From Glandiceps talaboti (Eukaryota > Hemichordata > Enteropneusta > Spengelidae), in assembly GCF_964340395.1 (NCBI RefSeq), contig NC_135549.1, forward strand, positions 14,875,342 through 14,939,341: DNA of 64,000 nucleotides, given 5' to 3'. The notes below the pieces were generated by a model, which did not search any database, was not told the DNA's origin, and worked only from the letters and a program-made list of their open reading frames with translations. Below are positions 1 to 13,580 of this stretch, in pieces (position 1 is the first letter of the stretch; every line of letters begins with the position of its first letter). Both the position numbers and the translations under genes were made by a program.

Positions 1-189
1 ACAGTTTGACTGGTTTGCTCCTCAGTCACATGTACAGTTTGACTGGTTTGCTCCTCAGCCACATGTACAGTTTGACTGGTTTGCTCCTCAGTCACATGTA
101 CAGTTTGACTGGTTTGCTCCTCAGTCACATGTACAGTTTGACTGGTTTGCTCCTCAGTCACATGTACAGTTTGACTGGTTTGCTCCTCA
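1..189. repeat. 33-bp minisatellite, about 5.8 copies
   Basis: The unit begins acagtttgactggtttgctc and repeats every 33 bp with almost no divergence (one C/T change in the second copy). It runs off the left edge, so the array may be longer. Because 33 is a multiple of three it reads as an open frame of 11-residue repeats, but nothing suggests it is translated. High identity between copies implies recent expansion. It lies downstream of the last plexin exon found here, so it may be in a plexin intron. Confidence 0.9.
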
Positions 190-1427
190 AGCACAACATA
201 TGAAATGATGATACTCAGTTAGACGTGTATAGACTGTCTTTTTGTCTTTACGACCAACTTATTACTCTAGCGTTCCAGCTTTCTTTTATCAAATTTAAAT
301 TTTACATTAATCAATGTCATACATATATTTTTAAATGTTTTCTTTTTGGGGGGTATGTCGATTGCTATTTTTTTTTTTTAGTCTATTAGTTGTTATAACC
401 AATTTTATCATTCTGTAAGTTATTATTTGCGTTTGATGTTGGTGTACTATGTCGTTGAAATTCCATTCATGGGAAATGATACCGATGTAAAGTTTCATGA
501 ATCTCGTATGTCATAAGTATACACGTACTCTTTACTGGGAGTGGTCTGTTATCTGCTGGGGGGGGGGGGGGGGTTTGCTTACTTTAGGAGAAACTATACA
601 TATAGGGTAGCCTGGAATCATTCCAAGAGATGCAGTTTATTATCTTTTTTTGCATAATAAATAATATGGATGCCATGTAAGGATTGCAGTATATCCTTGC
701 CGAAAAATTCATTTAATTTGAAATAAACGTTTGGTCTGAAAAAGCAAATCCAAAAACAAGTTAGTGAACCAGTCATGTGTTCACAACATACTTTTTCAAT
801 TATCTTGAGCAGGTTTTACCCTTTCTACTAAGTAATGATTTATTTCTACCAGAAATGATGCCATAACCTAAATTTAACATTTCATAAATAAGTTTGTACA
901 CTTTGATCTCTAATACTGGAGATTAGATTCAGTTGTAAGAACACAGCTTATTGTGTCATGGTACCCATTAGTCATGGAAATGAGAACCAGCTTGTACACC
1001 GAAGTACTTATGGATTATTATATGTATCATTTCCCACCATTTTATCATTGCATCTTGAGAGTTCATTTAAGCAACCTTTTATATCAGAAAGTTTGCTGCT
1101 GGTAAAACCGTTCTACCAGCAACTTAACTATTTATTTTTCCTTCTTCAAAGTTGTGTGGATCCTTCATTGGTTTGAGTATTATATCCCACAATAGAGCTC
1201 CCGCATGCATGAAAGTCAGTCAAAATACGAGGGCCGTATCTGGGGACCGTGCCAAGTCCTCAATAGCTAATTTGAATAAGGTCATTGATGTTGAGTGAAT
1301 TGTGTTAATGGGGAGATTGTTCCAGATACTTATAATTGTTGAGGGAAAGAATGAGGTATAAATCTGTTCTTGCACATGAGAATAGTGCTTTAATCAGGGT
1401 GTCCTCTTGTTTGTGTCAATGTCTAGT
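190..1427. other. non-coding stretch
   Basis: AT-rich sequence with no recognisable gene. It contains a 15-17 base G run near 557-573 and a short open frame at 958-1176 with no recognisable motif. Probably plexin intron or flank. Confidence 0.5.
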
Positions 1428-1461
1428 TATGTATGTATGTATGTATGTATGTATGTATGTA

Positions 1462-1498
<37 letters not shown>

Positions 1499-1515
1499 AT
1501 GTATGTATGTATGTA

Positions 1516-1548
<33 letters not shown>

Positions 1549-1559
1549 GTGTATGTATG

Positions 1560-1593
<34 letters not shown>

Positions 1594-1619
1594 TGTATGT
1601 ATGTATGTATGTATGTATG

Positions 1620-1650
<31 letters not shown>

Positions 1651-1814
1651 GTGTGTGTGTATGTATGTCTGTACGTACGTACGTACGTACGTACGTACGT
1701 ACGTACGTGTGTATGTGTGTGTGTATGTATGTATGTATGTATGTATGTATGTATGTATGTATGTATGTATGTATGTATGTATGTATGTATGTATGTATGT
1801 ATGTATGTATGTAG
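1428..1814. repeat. compound TATG/TG/TACG microsatellite
   Basis: A run of TATG units interrupted by TG blocks and one TACG block (about 1671-1706). All six frames stay open over much of it, producing false proteins rich in Tyr-Val-Cys-Met or Ile-His-Thr. Confidence 0.97.
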
Positions 1815-3653
1815 AAAGAAATGCATATAGAACTAATAAATCAGTCCGTATAAATAGCTGTTAAATCCGACGTTTCGAATAAATATTCTTTTTCAAAGGA
1901 AAATCGGCGAGATACAAAAATGTTAGGTTAAAACCTGAACATTTCTGAAAATAATGGAACAAAACCGTGCGTGATATATAAACGGTTATACGTGGGAAAA
2001 GTTCTAATATTCGCACGCACCAAATAGAACCCACTAGTACATGTATGTACATGTATGTATGTATTGTATGTATGTATAACTACTTCCAAAGTACAAAAAG
2101 CACACTGTAGTTTGACCAACTATAACTATCACTTATCAGAACAAACTTCCCGCATGAATCTCATTGAAAATGGTCACAAACTACCGGTACTAGCCCTGAA
2201 ATCAGAACTTTTGTATTACCCCAAATCAAATGATGTATCTGATGTCAAAACAGAGTAAACATCAAATTGTGTGAAAGGCTACAGTCAAACAGTTCTCAAC
2301 GTCTGGGCTAGCTGAAACAATGTTTGGCTATTTTTTGTTAATAGCAGGATGTAAACACACATTTTGTAATCAACAAGATTTCCTTGGGCCATATTCAAGG
2401 GTTTTTTTCCACCAAAGTCAGACTCATTAATAAAAGCAAACAGGAAACATCTCTCCTACCACAATTCTAGATTCTTGGTAATGTATCCTGACCTAATCAA
2501 GTGCAAATCTAACCTCCAGACTATATTGTTAACGAGAATGACTTACCTTATCGTTCTCAGACTCAGAGTCAGAGAAAAATCGATCCTAATGTGGCAGGCA
2601 TATATTAAATGACAAAGATTTACAAATTACATTTTTTTTTAGGTATTAAAATAGAAACTATTACTGATTCATCGGCAAATTAGGCAACCATCAGAGTGGT
2701 TTAAAATTGATATCACAGATAACACAAACACACAAATGGTATTTATGGTTTCTATATAAACATCCACATACAAGGCAGGTTATTACATGCAATAACGACA
2801 ACTTATAAAAATATGTCAGTTTCTAATATATTGCGGTATGTAGAATGTGAGCGGTGCAGATGCAATCTATTAAAGAAGAGATTATCTGATGACACTGAAG
2901 AGAGATAGGGCAGAATACGACATGCAGCTTGTATTTAATTGCAATGCATATAAGACAATGTGTATTAGTTTCAGTAGCTGGTAGCTGAACTAGAAACTGT
3001 AATTGTACATTTCAGTTTGACAGTTATGTGTCTTGTACTAAAAGGTTTCTTGTCCAATTAAAATTGTTCTGTATCTAGACCATTCAGTTTTACCAGCATG
3101 CATGTAGTAGCATGTTTGTTTAAATCTGAACTTTCAGTTTCTATTCATATTCAGGAAACTGACCAGTCAAGGATAAAACTACAAACGTATCTTGTACTAA
3201 TAGACTAAAAACTGGTTTCGATATAAAACAGTTTCTGTACCTAGTAGTTTATATTTAGATATGACATGTCCTTCACACAGAACCAGTCTTCTGACTATAA
3301 AGGGTTGCATGACATATCATATCTTACTAACTGATCTACACTGTATATACTAGCAAGTTACATTTGTATCATACTGAAAAAAACAGCAAATTTGGCTGTC
3401 GATTTCTTTACTTTGTTCTGACTTTTTAAAACTATGTAAATGTTAGTGTGAACTCAAAACTATAATTGATGATAATATTAGCTACAGTAGACTGCAACTA
3501 TGGTTGTAGTTCTTATCAGTGAAAGCTATGTATCATGTAGTTCCATCTCCATTTGACAGAATCATGAAGTGGGATTTTGCCTAGGAATTTGATGTGTATT
3601 GCTAATTGTACAACGGACACATGTAACTTATTTCACAGAGTAAAACAGATAGG
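1815..3653. other. non-coding stretch, probably plexin intron or flank
   Basis: No recognisable coding sequence. The only exon-like item is a 39-base minus-strand stretch at 2547-2585 bounded by AG and GT signals, treated under findings. Confidence 0.4.
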
Positions 3654-3654
3654 T

Positions 3655-3722
<68 letters not shown>

Positions 3723-3919
3723 TACGTATGTACGTATGTATGTGTGTACGTACGTACGTACGTACGTACGTACGTACGTATGTACATTCGTATGTACGTA
3801 TGTATGTATGTATGTATGTATGTATGTATGTATGTATGTATGTATGTATGCATGTGTGTGTGTGTGGGTATGTATGTAGTGTGTGTATGTATGTATGTAT
3901 GTATGTATGTATGTATGTA

Positions 3920-3955
<36 letters not shown>

Positions 3956-3985
3956 TGTATGTAGTGTGTGTATGTATGTATGTGT

Positions 3986-4028
<43 letters not shown>

Positions 4029-4063
4029 TGTGTGTGTGTGTGTGTGTCTGTCTATCTGTCTAT
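3654..4063. repeat. compound TG/TACG/TATG microsatellite
   Basis: About 65 bases of TG, then TACG and TATG tracts, two near-identical sub-blocks with GTGGGTATGTATGTAG at about 3864 and 3949, and a closing TCTG/TCTA tract. The repeated sub-block suggests a segmental duplication inside the array. Confidence 0.97.
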
Positions 4064-4319
4064 TAGACAAGTTTCTTACATAAGGCTTGTCACTACAACC
4101 ATGGACACAATGTAACTTGGAGGGGTTGTAACTTGGAGGGGGTAGAGGGCTGGAGATACTTCTCATCAGGAGGACAAGATAACAGCCATGCACATAATGT
4201 CACTACTTTTGCAATGTGTGGGGAATGAGCTGTGTCAACAAAATGGCCATGCAGATTATTAAAGTAAAACTTCAAATAACTTATAGCGCATGAAATTTAT
4301 ACATTGACTCTCTCACATG

Positions 4320-4690
4320 AGTTGAGCAAGTCCACATTTCAAAGGAACGCATTATACATGTCACGTAATTACTGCACATAGCCATGTTTCAAAGTACAAC
4401 ATTACATGTTACACTTTGTAACAATGCTACGAGCTGCTACATAGCCATGTTTCAAAGTAAAACATTACACATGATCATGTACTTACATTAATGCTATAAG
4501 ACACTACTTATAAGTGTATTTACATTGACTATGCTACAAGACACATACAACATGTACATACTCCATAGCCATCACAGTTTCAAGCAAAACCATTACACGT
4601 TACATTAACAATGCTAGGAGACACTATACATAGATATGTTTCACATATTATACATTATTATGTGTACTTACATTGACTATACTACAAGAC
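4320..4690. repeat. degenerate tandem repeat overlapping the plexin exon end
   Basis: Roughly five diverged copies of a 70-90 bp unit. Each contains a version of the segment around TACATTGACTATGCTACAAG, at about 4420, 4477, 4514, 4596 and 4664. Several also share catagccatgtttcaaagta. The last copy (4661-4690) is the 3' end and 5' splice site of plexin coding exon 2, so the array carries decayed copies of a functional splice donor. Confidence 0.6.
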
Positions 4691-5000
4691 CAGTTATTGG
4701 AGAAAAACCGCAGTCCTTGGAAACCGTTACCATAAAAGCAGTCCTGAATACCACTGGTGAATTTTTTAGTAATCTTCTTCAAGGTAAACATACAGAGAGC
4801 TGAATTATTGGATGGTTTATTGGTGTTGCCGTCACTCTGAGAGAACACTACAAACAGGACATCATCATTGGCACCAACTCTTAAAGATTCCGCTAAGTCT
4901 TCTCCCACTTTACTGACATATGCTGCTTGTGCTAAGTTGTAGTCGTAGATGGAGTCTCTATCTGTACACCTCAATGGTAACTCTGTATAGGAAAAGTAAC
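4672..5000 (-). CDS. plexin, second coding exon (C-terminal part of Sema domain)
   Basis: This exon continues the Sema domain of the plexin whose first coding exon is at 22527-23397. The acceptor reads cttttgtacag before 5000 and the donor GTAAGTACA follows 4672. With one base carried over from the previous exon it gives exactly 110 codons and ends in phase 0. Recognisable plexin segments are YNLAQAAYV, DDVLFVVFSQS and SALCMFTLKKI, followed by a CF-G-G stretch, in the order seen in plexin Sema domains after the IVRMC segment. Plexins are single-pass semaphorin receptors acting in axon guidance and cell motility. Class A versus B cannot be settled from this fragment. The next exon, which should start the PSI region, was not recognised in 1-4671. 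Confidence 0.88.
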
Positions 5001-5911
5001 CTGTACAAAAGAAAGAGAGAAAACACAAAACATAGTGGTTATCAGTGATAAAACTATTTTAAAACTTTTTGTCAGTTTGAATTCTTTAAGTCTGTCACCA
5101 TACACAATAATATGTCAAAATTACTAAAACATTTTTTTTAAGTGAATCACAGTGTTTTCCAGGACTTGGTCCATGTTGTTTCACATTGGTTGTTTTTTAG
5201 GTAGAAAAACATAGTGAAGTTGTCAAAAGTCCATAATAAATGCAATAGAATAATATAATATATTATATGTTTTCAAACATTTTGATAACAATGCAAATAA
5301 AATACATTTGTAACTGAACAACTGGAGAGTATTATTAGAATTAGTACATAACATCAAATATAGAGACTTGTGCCAAAAATTACAACAAAAAAAACATTCA
5401 ACTATATACTCCAGTTTACACAAAAAATTCATAATCACAGAATAAGCAAATTAATGTTCAGGGTGCTAAAGAGTTTGAATCTGATTTTCTGCATATTTCT
5501 AAGGGGTCTCTTTTTGATGCTTTATTAGATTAAGGCCAGCTTTGATTGAAATAGAAACCAACACAATAGTTTGTTAAACATGGTCTGTCAGTTTATAAAA
5601 CAAATCAGTTTATCACACATGCCAATAAATAGAAATTTTATGATTATTAACTGAATTCCACTGCACTGTGATAATTGTGACTATATTGCAGCAATTTCAG
5701 AGTAAATAATCACAATTATATGGATGTGACATTTGTTATAAAGCTAATATTCTTAGTGGTTGTATATTAATATTGCCCTCATCAATCATATGGTGGTAAT
5801 TTATATCCACAAATACAAAGCTATTCTAGGTCCTGAATCATTTCAATCAAGTATTTTTAAATACCAGGAAAACAGAGTTGAGACACGTTCAGTTCATTGC
5901 TGTTTTGTTCT

Positions 5912-5925
5912 GTGGTGTGTGGTGT

Positions 5926-5981
<56 letters not shown>
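5912..5981. repeat. TG dinucleotide microsatellite
   Basis: About 60 bases of TG preceded by irregular GTGTGGTG units. Confidence 0.95.
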
Positions 5982-5985
<4 letters not shown>

Positions 5986-7364
5986 TGAATGTGTCTGCAC
6001 ACTATATATGTACGTGTGTCTGTGTATGTGTCTGTGGGAGAGGGGGTCAGAACCATTAAAAATTCATATGTGCACGAGTATTATGGGTAGAAATGTCATG
6101 AAAATACAAATCTTGTAAATAATCATAACACAGTGCAGAATATATACATGTACATCAAAAACAGAACAAAATGTATGATTTGACATCACAGTGTTGATTT
6201 AAGTCATTGATTATTGGTGTGATTTCAGCTGCAGTCTAATATAGATTAAATCTTGTCTTGATTTTAGATGTGATTCGAAGCGATACAAAGTAGTGTATTG
6301 TGGTGTGTTAAAAATTTGCATATGTTCCCTTTTCAGAAGCTTCATTTTTTTCTCTTTGCAACTTTCCCTATTTTTTCAGTGTTGATGCATTACTCATATA
6401 GTTCTCATGTCCCTCAGCTCATGCAGCTTGGGAGTACTTCCCGCTCAAATTGATTCAGTTAGCCACACCCCAAACCAGTTACCAATATGAGTATGTTTCA
6501 AATGATATAATTATGTGTAAATTGCATGTAAAGCCAAAGCTCAAAGGTTAATATTCAAATATGATTTCTGCCATCTGTGTTCATCACATGCTCATTTACA
6601 TAATGACTTCATTTGAATAAGTCGGAGATACAAGAGCTATTACAGTAACACATCAGTGCCATTTACAGGCCAGTGGAAATGAAATCAAATTATCAATGTT
6701 ATACCTAACATGGCAAGATTTAAAGGGTGGTGGTGGTGGGGGGAGGGGATGGGTTAATGGGTACTAAATGACACATTCACATTTTGAGTTTTCTTCCAGA
6801 GTCATTACAGCATTATGTAGTTCACACAAATCCTTTGATATTATGAAAATAACACAGTACATTTGCATATAGATCAAAGTGTTAGTACTCATAGTAGGCC
6901 ATCATAACATTCCAGTGAACCATTATAACATTAACAATTCCTTGGGGAATCTTAGATTGCTAAAATTTTAACACAAACTGTATTGGAAATTAACATAGGG
7001 AATTTAATCTTAAACCATGATCACCATGACACCCTTTGAAACGAAACTGTATCAAGGTACGGTTATTCAAATAACCCATAAATTTTAGAACTCAATTGAC
7101 TGGGGAGTTCTAAAAGAATGGTTTGGAATTCTAGACCATGCTGAAAACACCACAATGATGACTATATATATGGTTATAAAGCATACCATGGTTTTATATT
7201 GAGATGACGTACATTGTGTATTCAACAGCTATCACAGTCACAGCTGTAACAACTCGTAATATTTAGTCCCCAATATCCTCTGAAAACACACATCCAACAG
7301 CAGTAAAGATTACGTTTTTTGTTTTTTTGCATTTTATTTTTCCCAGTTTTTTTTTTAACTACTT

Positions 7365-7365
<1 letters not shown>

Positions 7366-7421
<56 letters not shown>
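7366..7421. repeat. TG then TA microsatellite
   Basis: About 32 bases of TG followed by about 24 bases of TA. Confidence 0.95.
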
Positions 7422-7978
7422 GTAATATATAATATAATATTATGAATCAGAGAAAATTAACTAAATTAACTAGTACATAAAATTAAACATAATATGAAGT
7501 GATGATATTTACACCTATATATATTGTATATTGTCACCATTTTACAAACTAAATAAAAGTCAGCAATAATTATACTACATTTGTATATTTGCCACTTTCG
7601 AAAATGACATTTAAAAAAATTGTTAGGTGATTACAATTACAAGTTAACATTTGAGAAAAATATAACTAAATAAGCAAACTGCTAATAAAGATGATAACGT
7701 CCTCATCATACTGACACTTCAATGTCAACATATGACACACAGTTTTGTACACAGTATGTTCATCACAATGCTAAATGGCAACAAACTCTTTCTATATTAT
7801 TCTAGTAACCTGACCAGCACATCCTAACATTTTCAATATGGTTTAGTATTTCTTTGGAAAATATTTTCAACCTACAATTTGAATGTTCCTTACAGATATA
7901 ATTCCTCTTTTTAATGATCGTTTTCACAAAATGGGTAAAGTTTGAAATTTTTGTTTTTCAACTAAGTACCTGCACGAG

Positions 7979-8224
7979 TAACTAACTATTAAACTCACTC
8001 ACTCACTAAATAACCACCTAACCAACTAAGTAACTAAGTATGCAAGTAAGTAACTACCTTAAACTATTAAGTAACTAAGGAACTAACCAACTAAGTAAGT
8101 AACTAACTAACTAATTTACAATAAACTTACAATGTAAGTAGCTAACTTAGTAACTACGTAAGTGACTAAGTAACTAAGTAACTAAGTAACTAACTAACTA
8201 CATCACACTAACTAACTAACTAAC
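7979..8224. repeat. degenerate TAAC/TAAG tetranucleotide array
   Basis: Repeated taac, taag, aact and cact words with drifting motif; a decayed tetranucleotide satellite within the plexin intron. Confidence 0.8.
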
Positions 8225-10506
8225 CAATAGTTTATAATGTTTTTTACAAGAATCAAAATAGTTGGTTGATATAATATATTATCAAACTACTTTATCACAA
8301 CATTTGTTTTTTCATCAATCATGAATAGCCTGCATGAATGCCCTCCAGTTCTACAGTTGACATGAAATGTCTTGCAGTATAAACTATAGTGGTTCTGGGC
8401 TCTGACATCAAATGCAACAGTATCGAAATTTGTGTCACCACTTCCAACTAATGTGTGGATATTTACCAGCTACATATCTCTTACAATGAAAATATTAATT
8501 GTTTATTGTAACATTATCAACCGGACAAGGTTACCTACTTATACCAAAAGACATCATGTTTCAACACTTTATCCCCGAATCTATGCGGTTGAATAAACAC
8601 TTAGCCGTCAAACAGTTGTGAAAAGAAGAGTGGAAAAACAGAACACATTGACAGAATAGGCATAACTAGAAAGCCGTGGATGTAGTGATGTATTAAAAAC
8701 TGGATGTCTGCAAATGCTTTCAAGCAACATCCACTCTCACTGAAGTATGTATCAAATGTGCCTTATGAGATGCCATGAAGGCTTTTTACGACCATCTCTG
8801 AATTCCCAGATGGATTGGCGGAATTTTATAGCACATTAAGAGGCTGGCTTCAACAATCTGATACATGGTACATGAAGCTCTTTTCTGTAAGCAGCTCCTT
8901 CCCATCGCTGTTCTAGCTGTCGAGAAGCTACAACTCAAGTCATACGGAAAATCTTCACCATCAAGGCTTGACAGAAACAGCAAGATGAGAGGATACGATA
9001 CATTCTAATAGATTTCAGTGAAACACTGCAGGGAACTGTCACATGTATCAACAAGCAATTTTTAAGACAGACTTTGGTTGACTTTAATTTAATCAAATAA
9101 GGGTCAACTCAGGTCACATCACAGAGAATTAACAAATTGTCTACGTATTCCATGAGGGCACAATGACGATGATCTCAATATGAATAGTTCTGATTTTATC
9201 ACTAGCTCCAAGCGAAACACTTTATCATGACAAAATTTCAACCAAACAAGGCTAATTAACTATATGAAGCTAACTTAATTTATTTTGTCAAATAGTTGAT
9301 AAGGTTAATTTAATTTCGGCAAGGTTGACTTTTAAAAAATGAAAGAGTAAAATTATATGAGAAATTCCCTAGAGCAGTCGGTGACACTGTGATAAAATTT
9401 AATTAAAAGCCTTGAGAATATCACACAAACAAGTTGAATAACTGCAAATTTGAAGATATTATGACACAATTTTGAAAAAAATCGGTAAACTTCTGTGATT
9501 TAGTGTGTCAGGGTTAGGATTGAGATTGCGTGATAATTTTTATTTCCTGCACGTTTCACACATACATGCATACAAGAGAGAATACCCTGTGGAAGATGGC
9601 AAAGCAATGTTCATAATGCAAACACACTACGTGTTAGATTCAAAGGATGAATTCCCTTACTACTACTACTAACACATGATGTCCCTTCTTCCATTGACCT
9701 TTATTTAATTTGAAATGTGTGCCTGTGTGCACCTAGGAACTATCACACTACTTTGTCACTGGATAATAAAAAACGATCAATATTTGTGAGATGGATAATA
9801 TGATGCTTGTCTCCAGCTGTAACTACACACATCAAATAATAGATAACTGCAGAAGATTTCACATGAAATACTCCATTTTAGCATTCATTTTCAGTTCATA
9901 CCTAATTTACATAAACCCACCATATTATCTTCACAATCTATCTACCGACATTATACAATATCTATGCAATCTCAAGTCTCTCAGAAATGTGGACCCCTGC
10001 AGTCAATAAATTAATCATTCTATAATAAAATAAATATGGAAAGATAAATTTTACATTTCAGTGAGAAATTTGGAAATCAAGAAACGTATACAAGATTATT
10101 TTTCTCTTAAAATTCTCCCATAAAATGTTGAGATTTTTACAATCTCTAACATGAAAGATTTGTCAGCTATCTTCACACTACAAACAGGTAGAATAATCAA
10201 ATCATTTGATTATTTCTGAATCAGTGTGCAATTCACATTTTACATGTAACTCCATTTCTGATATATCTTTATCAATGTCTAGCCCGTCTATGTTGCTGAT
10301 CTGTGACTCTGCTATACTCATGATAGTGAATGAGTGTTGCGGCATCACAGAACCAGCAACACAGACAGGCTAGCACTCGGGCCATCGTCCCTCACTATCA
10401 GTATGCGATTATAATAGCATTGCTCCAGATCGGAGTGTGGCGACAACTTTAGTTTTAGATAAAACATAGCAAAAAAGGAGCAAGCGACTGTACGACAGTC
10501 TAGTCG

Positions 10507-10603
10507 TAGCCAGAGACTTGGCTATCTGACATACATGTACAGTACTGGTTCATTGTTCAGGTGAATGATACTGTCAAACAAGATAGCCAAGTCTATGGTC
10601 AAG
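10507..10603. repeat. foldback (inverted repeat) element, GACTTGGCTATC family
   Basis: Arms agacttggctatctgacata and its imperfect reverse complement (aagatagccaagtctatgg) are separated by about 50 bases, so the strand can fold into a hairpin. The same arm sequence recurs at 13360-13575 and, in part, at 29239. This marks a dispersed short element family of MITE or foldback type. No coding capacity. Confidence 0.7.
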
Positions 10604-10680
10604 TCAAGGCTACCCAACGGTAATCTTTTCACTTTACAATATTGCAAAATACATTTACCGGTATTAATGCCATAGCTTGC

Positions 10681-10826
10681 TGCCAGAATGGTGTATTTTT
10701 ATGGAATCTTGTATCAGTAATTTGAAGAGATAGTAGTGTGGGTGTAGAGATAATCTTTTACACTCACAGTTACTATCTCTTCAAATAACTGATTCAAGTC
10801 TCCATAAAAGTATACCACTCTGGCAA
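10681..10826. repeat. foldback element, about 145 bp
   Basis: The left arm (tgccagaatggtgtattttt onward, to about 10733) is matched in reverse complement by the right arm (about 10773-10826, ending accactctggca). The arms are about 53 bases with small mismatches around a loop of about 40. MITE-like insertion in the plexin intron. Confidence 0.8.
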
Positions 10827-13274
10827 ACTACGAATGACATCAACATATTTTGCGATATTATCCTGCACTCAGTGACACATGGATGGTCAGCACAGAACTC
10901 TTAACTAATACATTAGTTACATGGTCACTACTGATAATTAACAAATGGTTCATTGACCCAATTACTCTGCTCTAGAAAAAAAAGACATAAACCACAGAAT
11001 TTTTTTTTTTACTTCCGAAGCAAGGAACACCTTTTGAAGCTCCTAGTTGCGTAGACATGGAAAATATCATCTTGGGTCTGGTGGCCATGTTCACATAAAA
11101 TGAAGAAGGCTTGGCACCCTACTTTGTTTAGAGAAAGCTCTGTATTTTTTTAGCCTGAAAGATCCAGGCATTCCTTCTGCTTACATATTTAGAGAAGTTT
11201 AGATGTGCATATTTATGTGTGGTTCTATACGTGTAGCGTCTTAGCCTTGTGAGTCAAAGTAACTCACGCATTCCGCATCAGACGATATGTCAACATGGCA
11301 GTCTACACGTAACTATAAATATGCGTTAAGTTTTTGCCATTTTTCTTCAATTAAATGTTGCATTTTTTTATATCAAAGTTCGGAAGCATAACTGTAAACT
11401 AATTAATTAGTTTTTCGTTTGGTAGCTGTGGGAAAAATAGCAAAAATACCGACAAATTTAGAAAGGAAAGTCATGTGTTTGGCCTGCTGGACAGAAGGTG
11501 TCAACGCGTGTGTGCACATTCCAATGTTTTTCATGTTTGTGTTTAGAACGTGTAACTACACACAACTTTGCACGTGTCATTATGTGCACACCTGAACGAT
11601 AATGCTCCCGTAGGTGTATACATTCTATTCTTTTTTTTAGAGGCATGTTTAGTTCCACCCATTGTGGAAACCACAGCCTCTTTTATAGCACCGTCCAAAA
11701 CACACCCTGTCTCATTACTTCGCAATGTCAAGGAAGAAATAACAGCTCTGATTTTCAAGAACAGTTTCACTTACTTAGTCTCATAGTTTTTATCAGATTT
11801 TCATATCATATCATCAAAATCCTGAATTACAGCATTTTATACTTTACTCGTATTCCACCATTCTTCTTTATCTTTTGTCTCACCTTGGTGATTCTGTTTC
11901 CTGCTTCGTTCTCAAAAATGCGATCATATTTCTCTTCTTTTTTTTTGCCACAAATTAAACCTAGTTGAAAGAGTAGTATTATGTACCAAGTGTAGTATGA
12001 AACTCACTCATCCATGAACTCAACTCATTTCTATGTGATATTTTTACTGTGTTATTGAGGTATTTCCTTCTCATATCTAAAAGCATGTTTGGTAGAATGC
12101 CAAGTGTAAATGCAGTAAGAGCTAGGTCATCCAACTTGTACAATTAAAGCTAATAATTCACTCAATTTTTAGTGAATCACCAATTTTATCACAGAATACA
12201 GTCAATGTACTTTTTTAATGGAATCCAAGAGGATTCACCAAATCAAGCGAAGTCATGATTTTGAGGATGAAATGTTACTTTGCACGCAATACGCTACTGT
12301 CTCAGTGCACTTTATTAATTGCTCATAGTCTTAAAATGAAGCACATCCCATAATGTTATAATAAATTGGTCCATTTAAGTACATGCCCACAGTCTGTAGT
12401 ACTGTTTCACAATGCACAAATCTATTCACAATTCACAGTTTACAATAAACTGGTTTTATTTGCACAGTATGCATTTTCTAGTTCAGGATACATTTACATT
12501 TTAATACTTATTATGCTAGATATACTGTAGAAGTCAAGTTGTGTATGGCCTATACCACAAATTGGTTCTTGACACGGAATACACTAAAGGTATGTGCACT
12601 CTGTCATGCTGCATATCACCTCAAGTATACCATGGAAGAATTCCATTCTTCCTCAGTTCCTGTATCAAATTACAACTGTACATCTCACCTCGGTAAAGTT
12701 CAACCTTAGATGAACCTGGATACCACTCAATCCTACTTGCACATAGACCAAGGAACTTATAATGTAACTTATAATGGGTGTTAGCTTAGCATCCATATTC
12801 CTCTTTCTTTTCATAGAAAGACCTGAAGAGTCGATCTTGAAATGTCTGAGGTTTCTGGTTAGAGTAGAAGTAAATTAGTAGGTATTCAAACTATCTGGTC
12901 TTTGTATATTTTATACTTGTTAAACAAATTGAGTGTACAATGATGGCATGTGGTTTCTAGTGTTTGTAAATTCTCTAACAAATTGGGTGCACAGTATAAC
13001 ATGTGGTTTCTGAAGATTATGTCTGATCAAACTTTATGAATAGCTACATGTAAGTATATAGACAACTTAATGAGGAAGCAGATCATTATCTTTGGGGGTT
13101 TTTTTTTCATGTTAAACTCTACTAAATTTTACTGCTGACATGATGAAGCTATCTCCTGATTACAGTTTTATGACTTAATCTTTCATCATGGAATACAAAT
13201 TAACATCAAGCCTGTATTTTGGTCAGCATGTTTTACTGATGTTGGAATCTCTACTGTCCTGTTCTACAATAGTG

Positions 13275-13336
13275 TAGAGACTAGCTATTGGGTTGAATCT
13301 GAGATATTCAGATTCAAACCCAACAGTCTAGTCTCT
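13275..13336. repeat. short foldback element
   Basis: Arms agagactagctattgggttg and the near reverse complement ending agtctagtctct flank a small centre (tgagatattca), giving a nearly perfect 62-base hairpin. Confidence 0.8.
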
Positions 13337-13342
13337 AAACAA

Positions 13343-13580
13343 GTTCTGCTAGGACAGATATAGACCAGAGACTTGGCTATCTGACTCAACATACTGACTT
13401 GACAGAACATTTTGTATATCCCAGAAACCTGGCTACCTGACTTGACATACTGACTTGACAGTATATTAGCACAGAGATTTGGCTATTTGACTTGATATAC
13501 TGGCTTTACAGTATAGCCCAGAGAGTTGGCTATCTAACTTGACATACTGGCTTGACAGTATAGCCCAGAGACTTCGCTAT
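13343..13580. repeat. tandem array of GACTTGGCTATC unit, about 4 copies
   Basis: Units of about 54-62 bp read cagagacttggctatctgac followed by ttgacatactgacttgacag, beginning near 13366, 13422, 13474 and 13521, with a partial copy at 13567. The unit shares its core with one arm of the foldback at 10507, so the array may derive from tandem expansion of that element. Confidence 0.75.

Noticed and set aside
1-203. 65-codon frame of 11-residue repeats; also considered as a CRISPR-like array
   Set aside because: The copies are contiguous with no unique spacers, so it is a minisatellite in an animal genome.
1336-1864. Long open frames rich in Met-Tyr-Val-Cys or His-Thr-Tyr-Ile (also at 3577-4193, 26574-27358, 34042-34481, 45776-46232 and 60947-61657)
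   Set aside because: They are microsatellites whose unit length or composition avoids stop codons; flanking sequence shows no coding signal.
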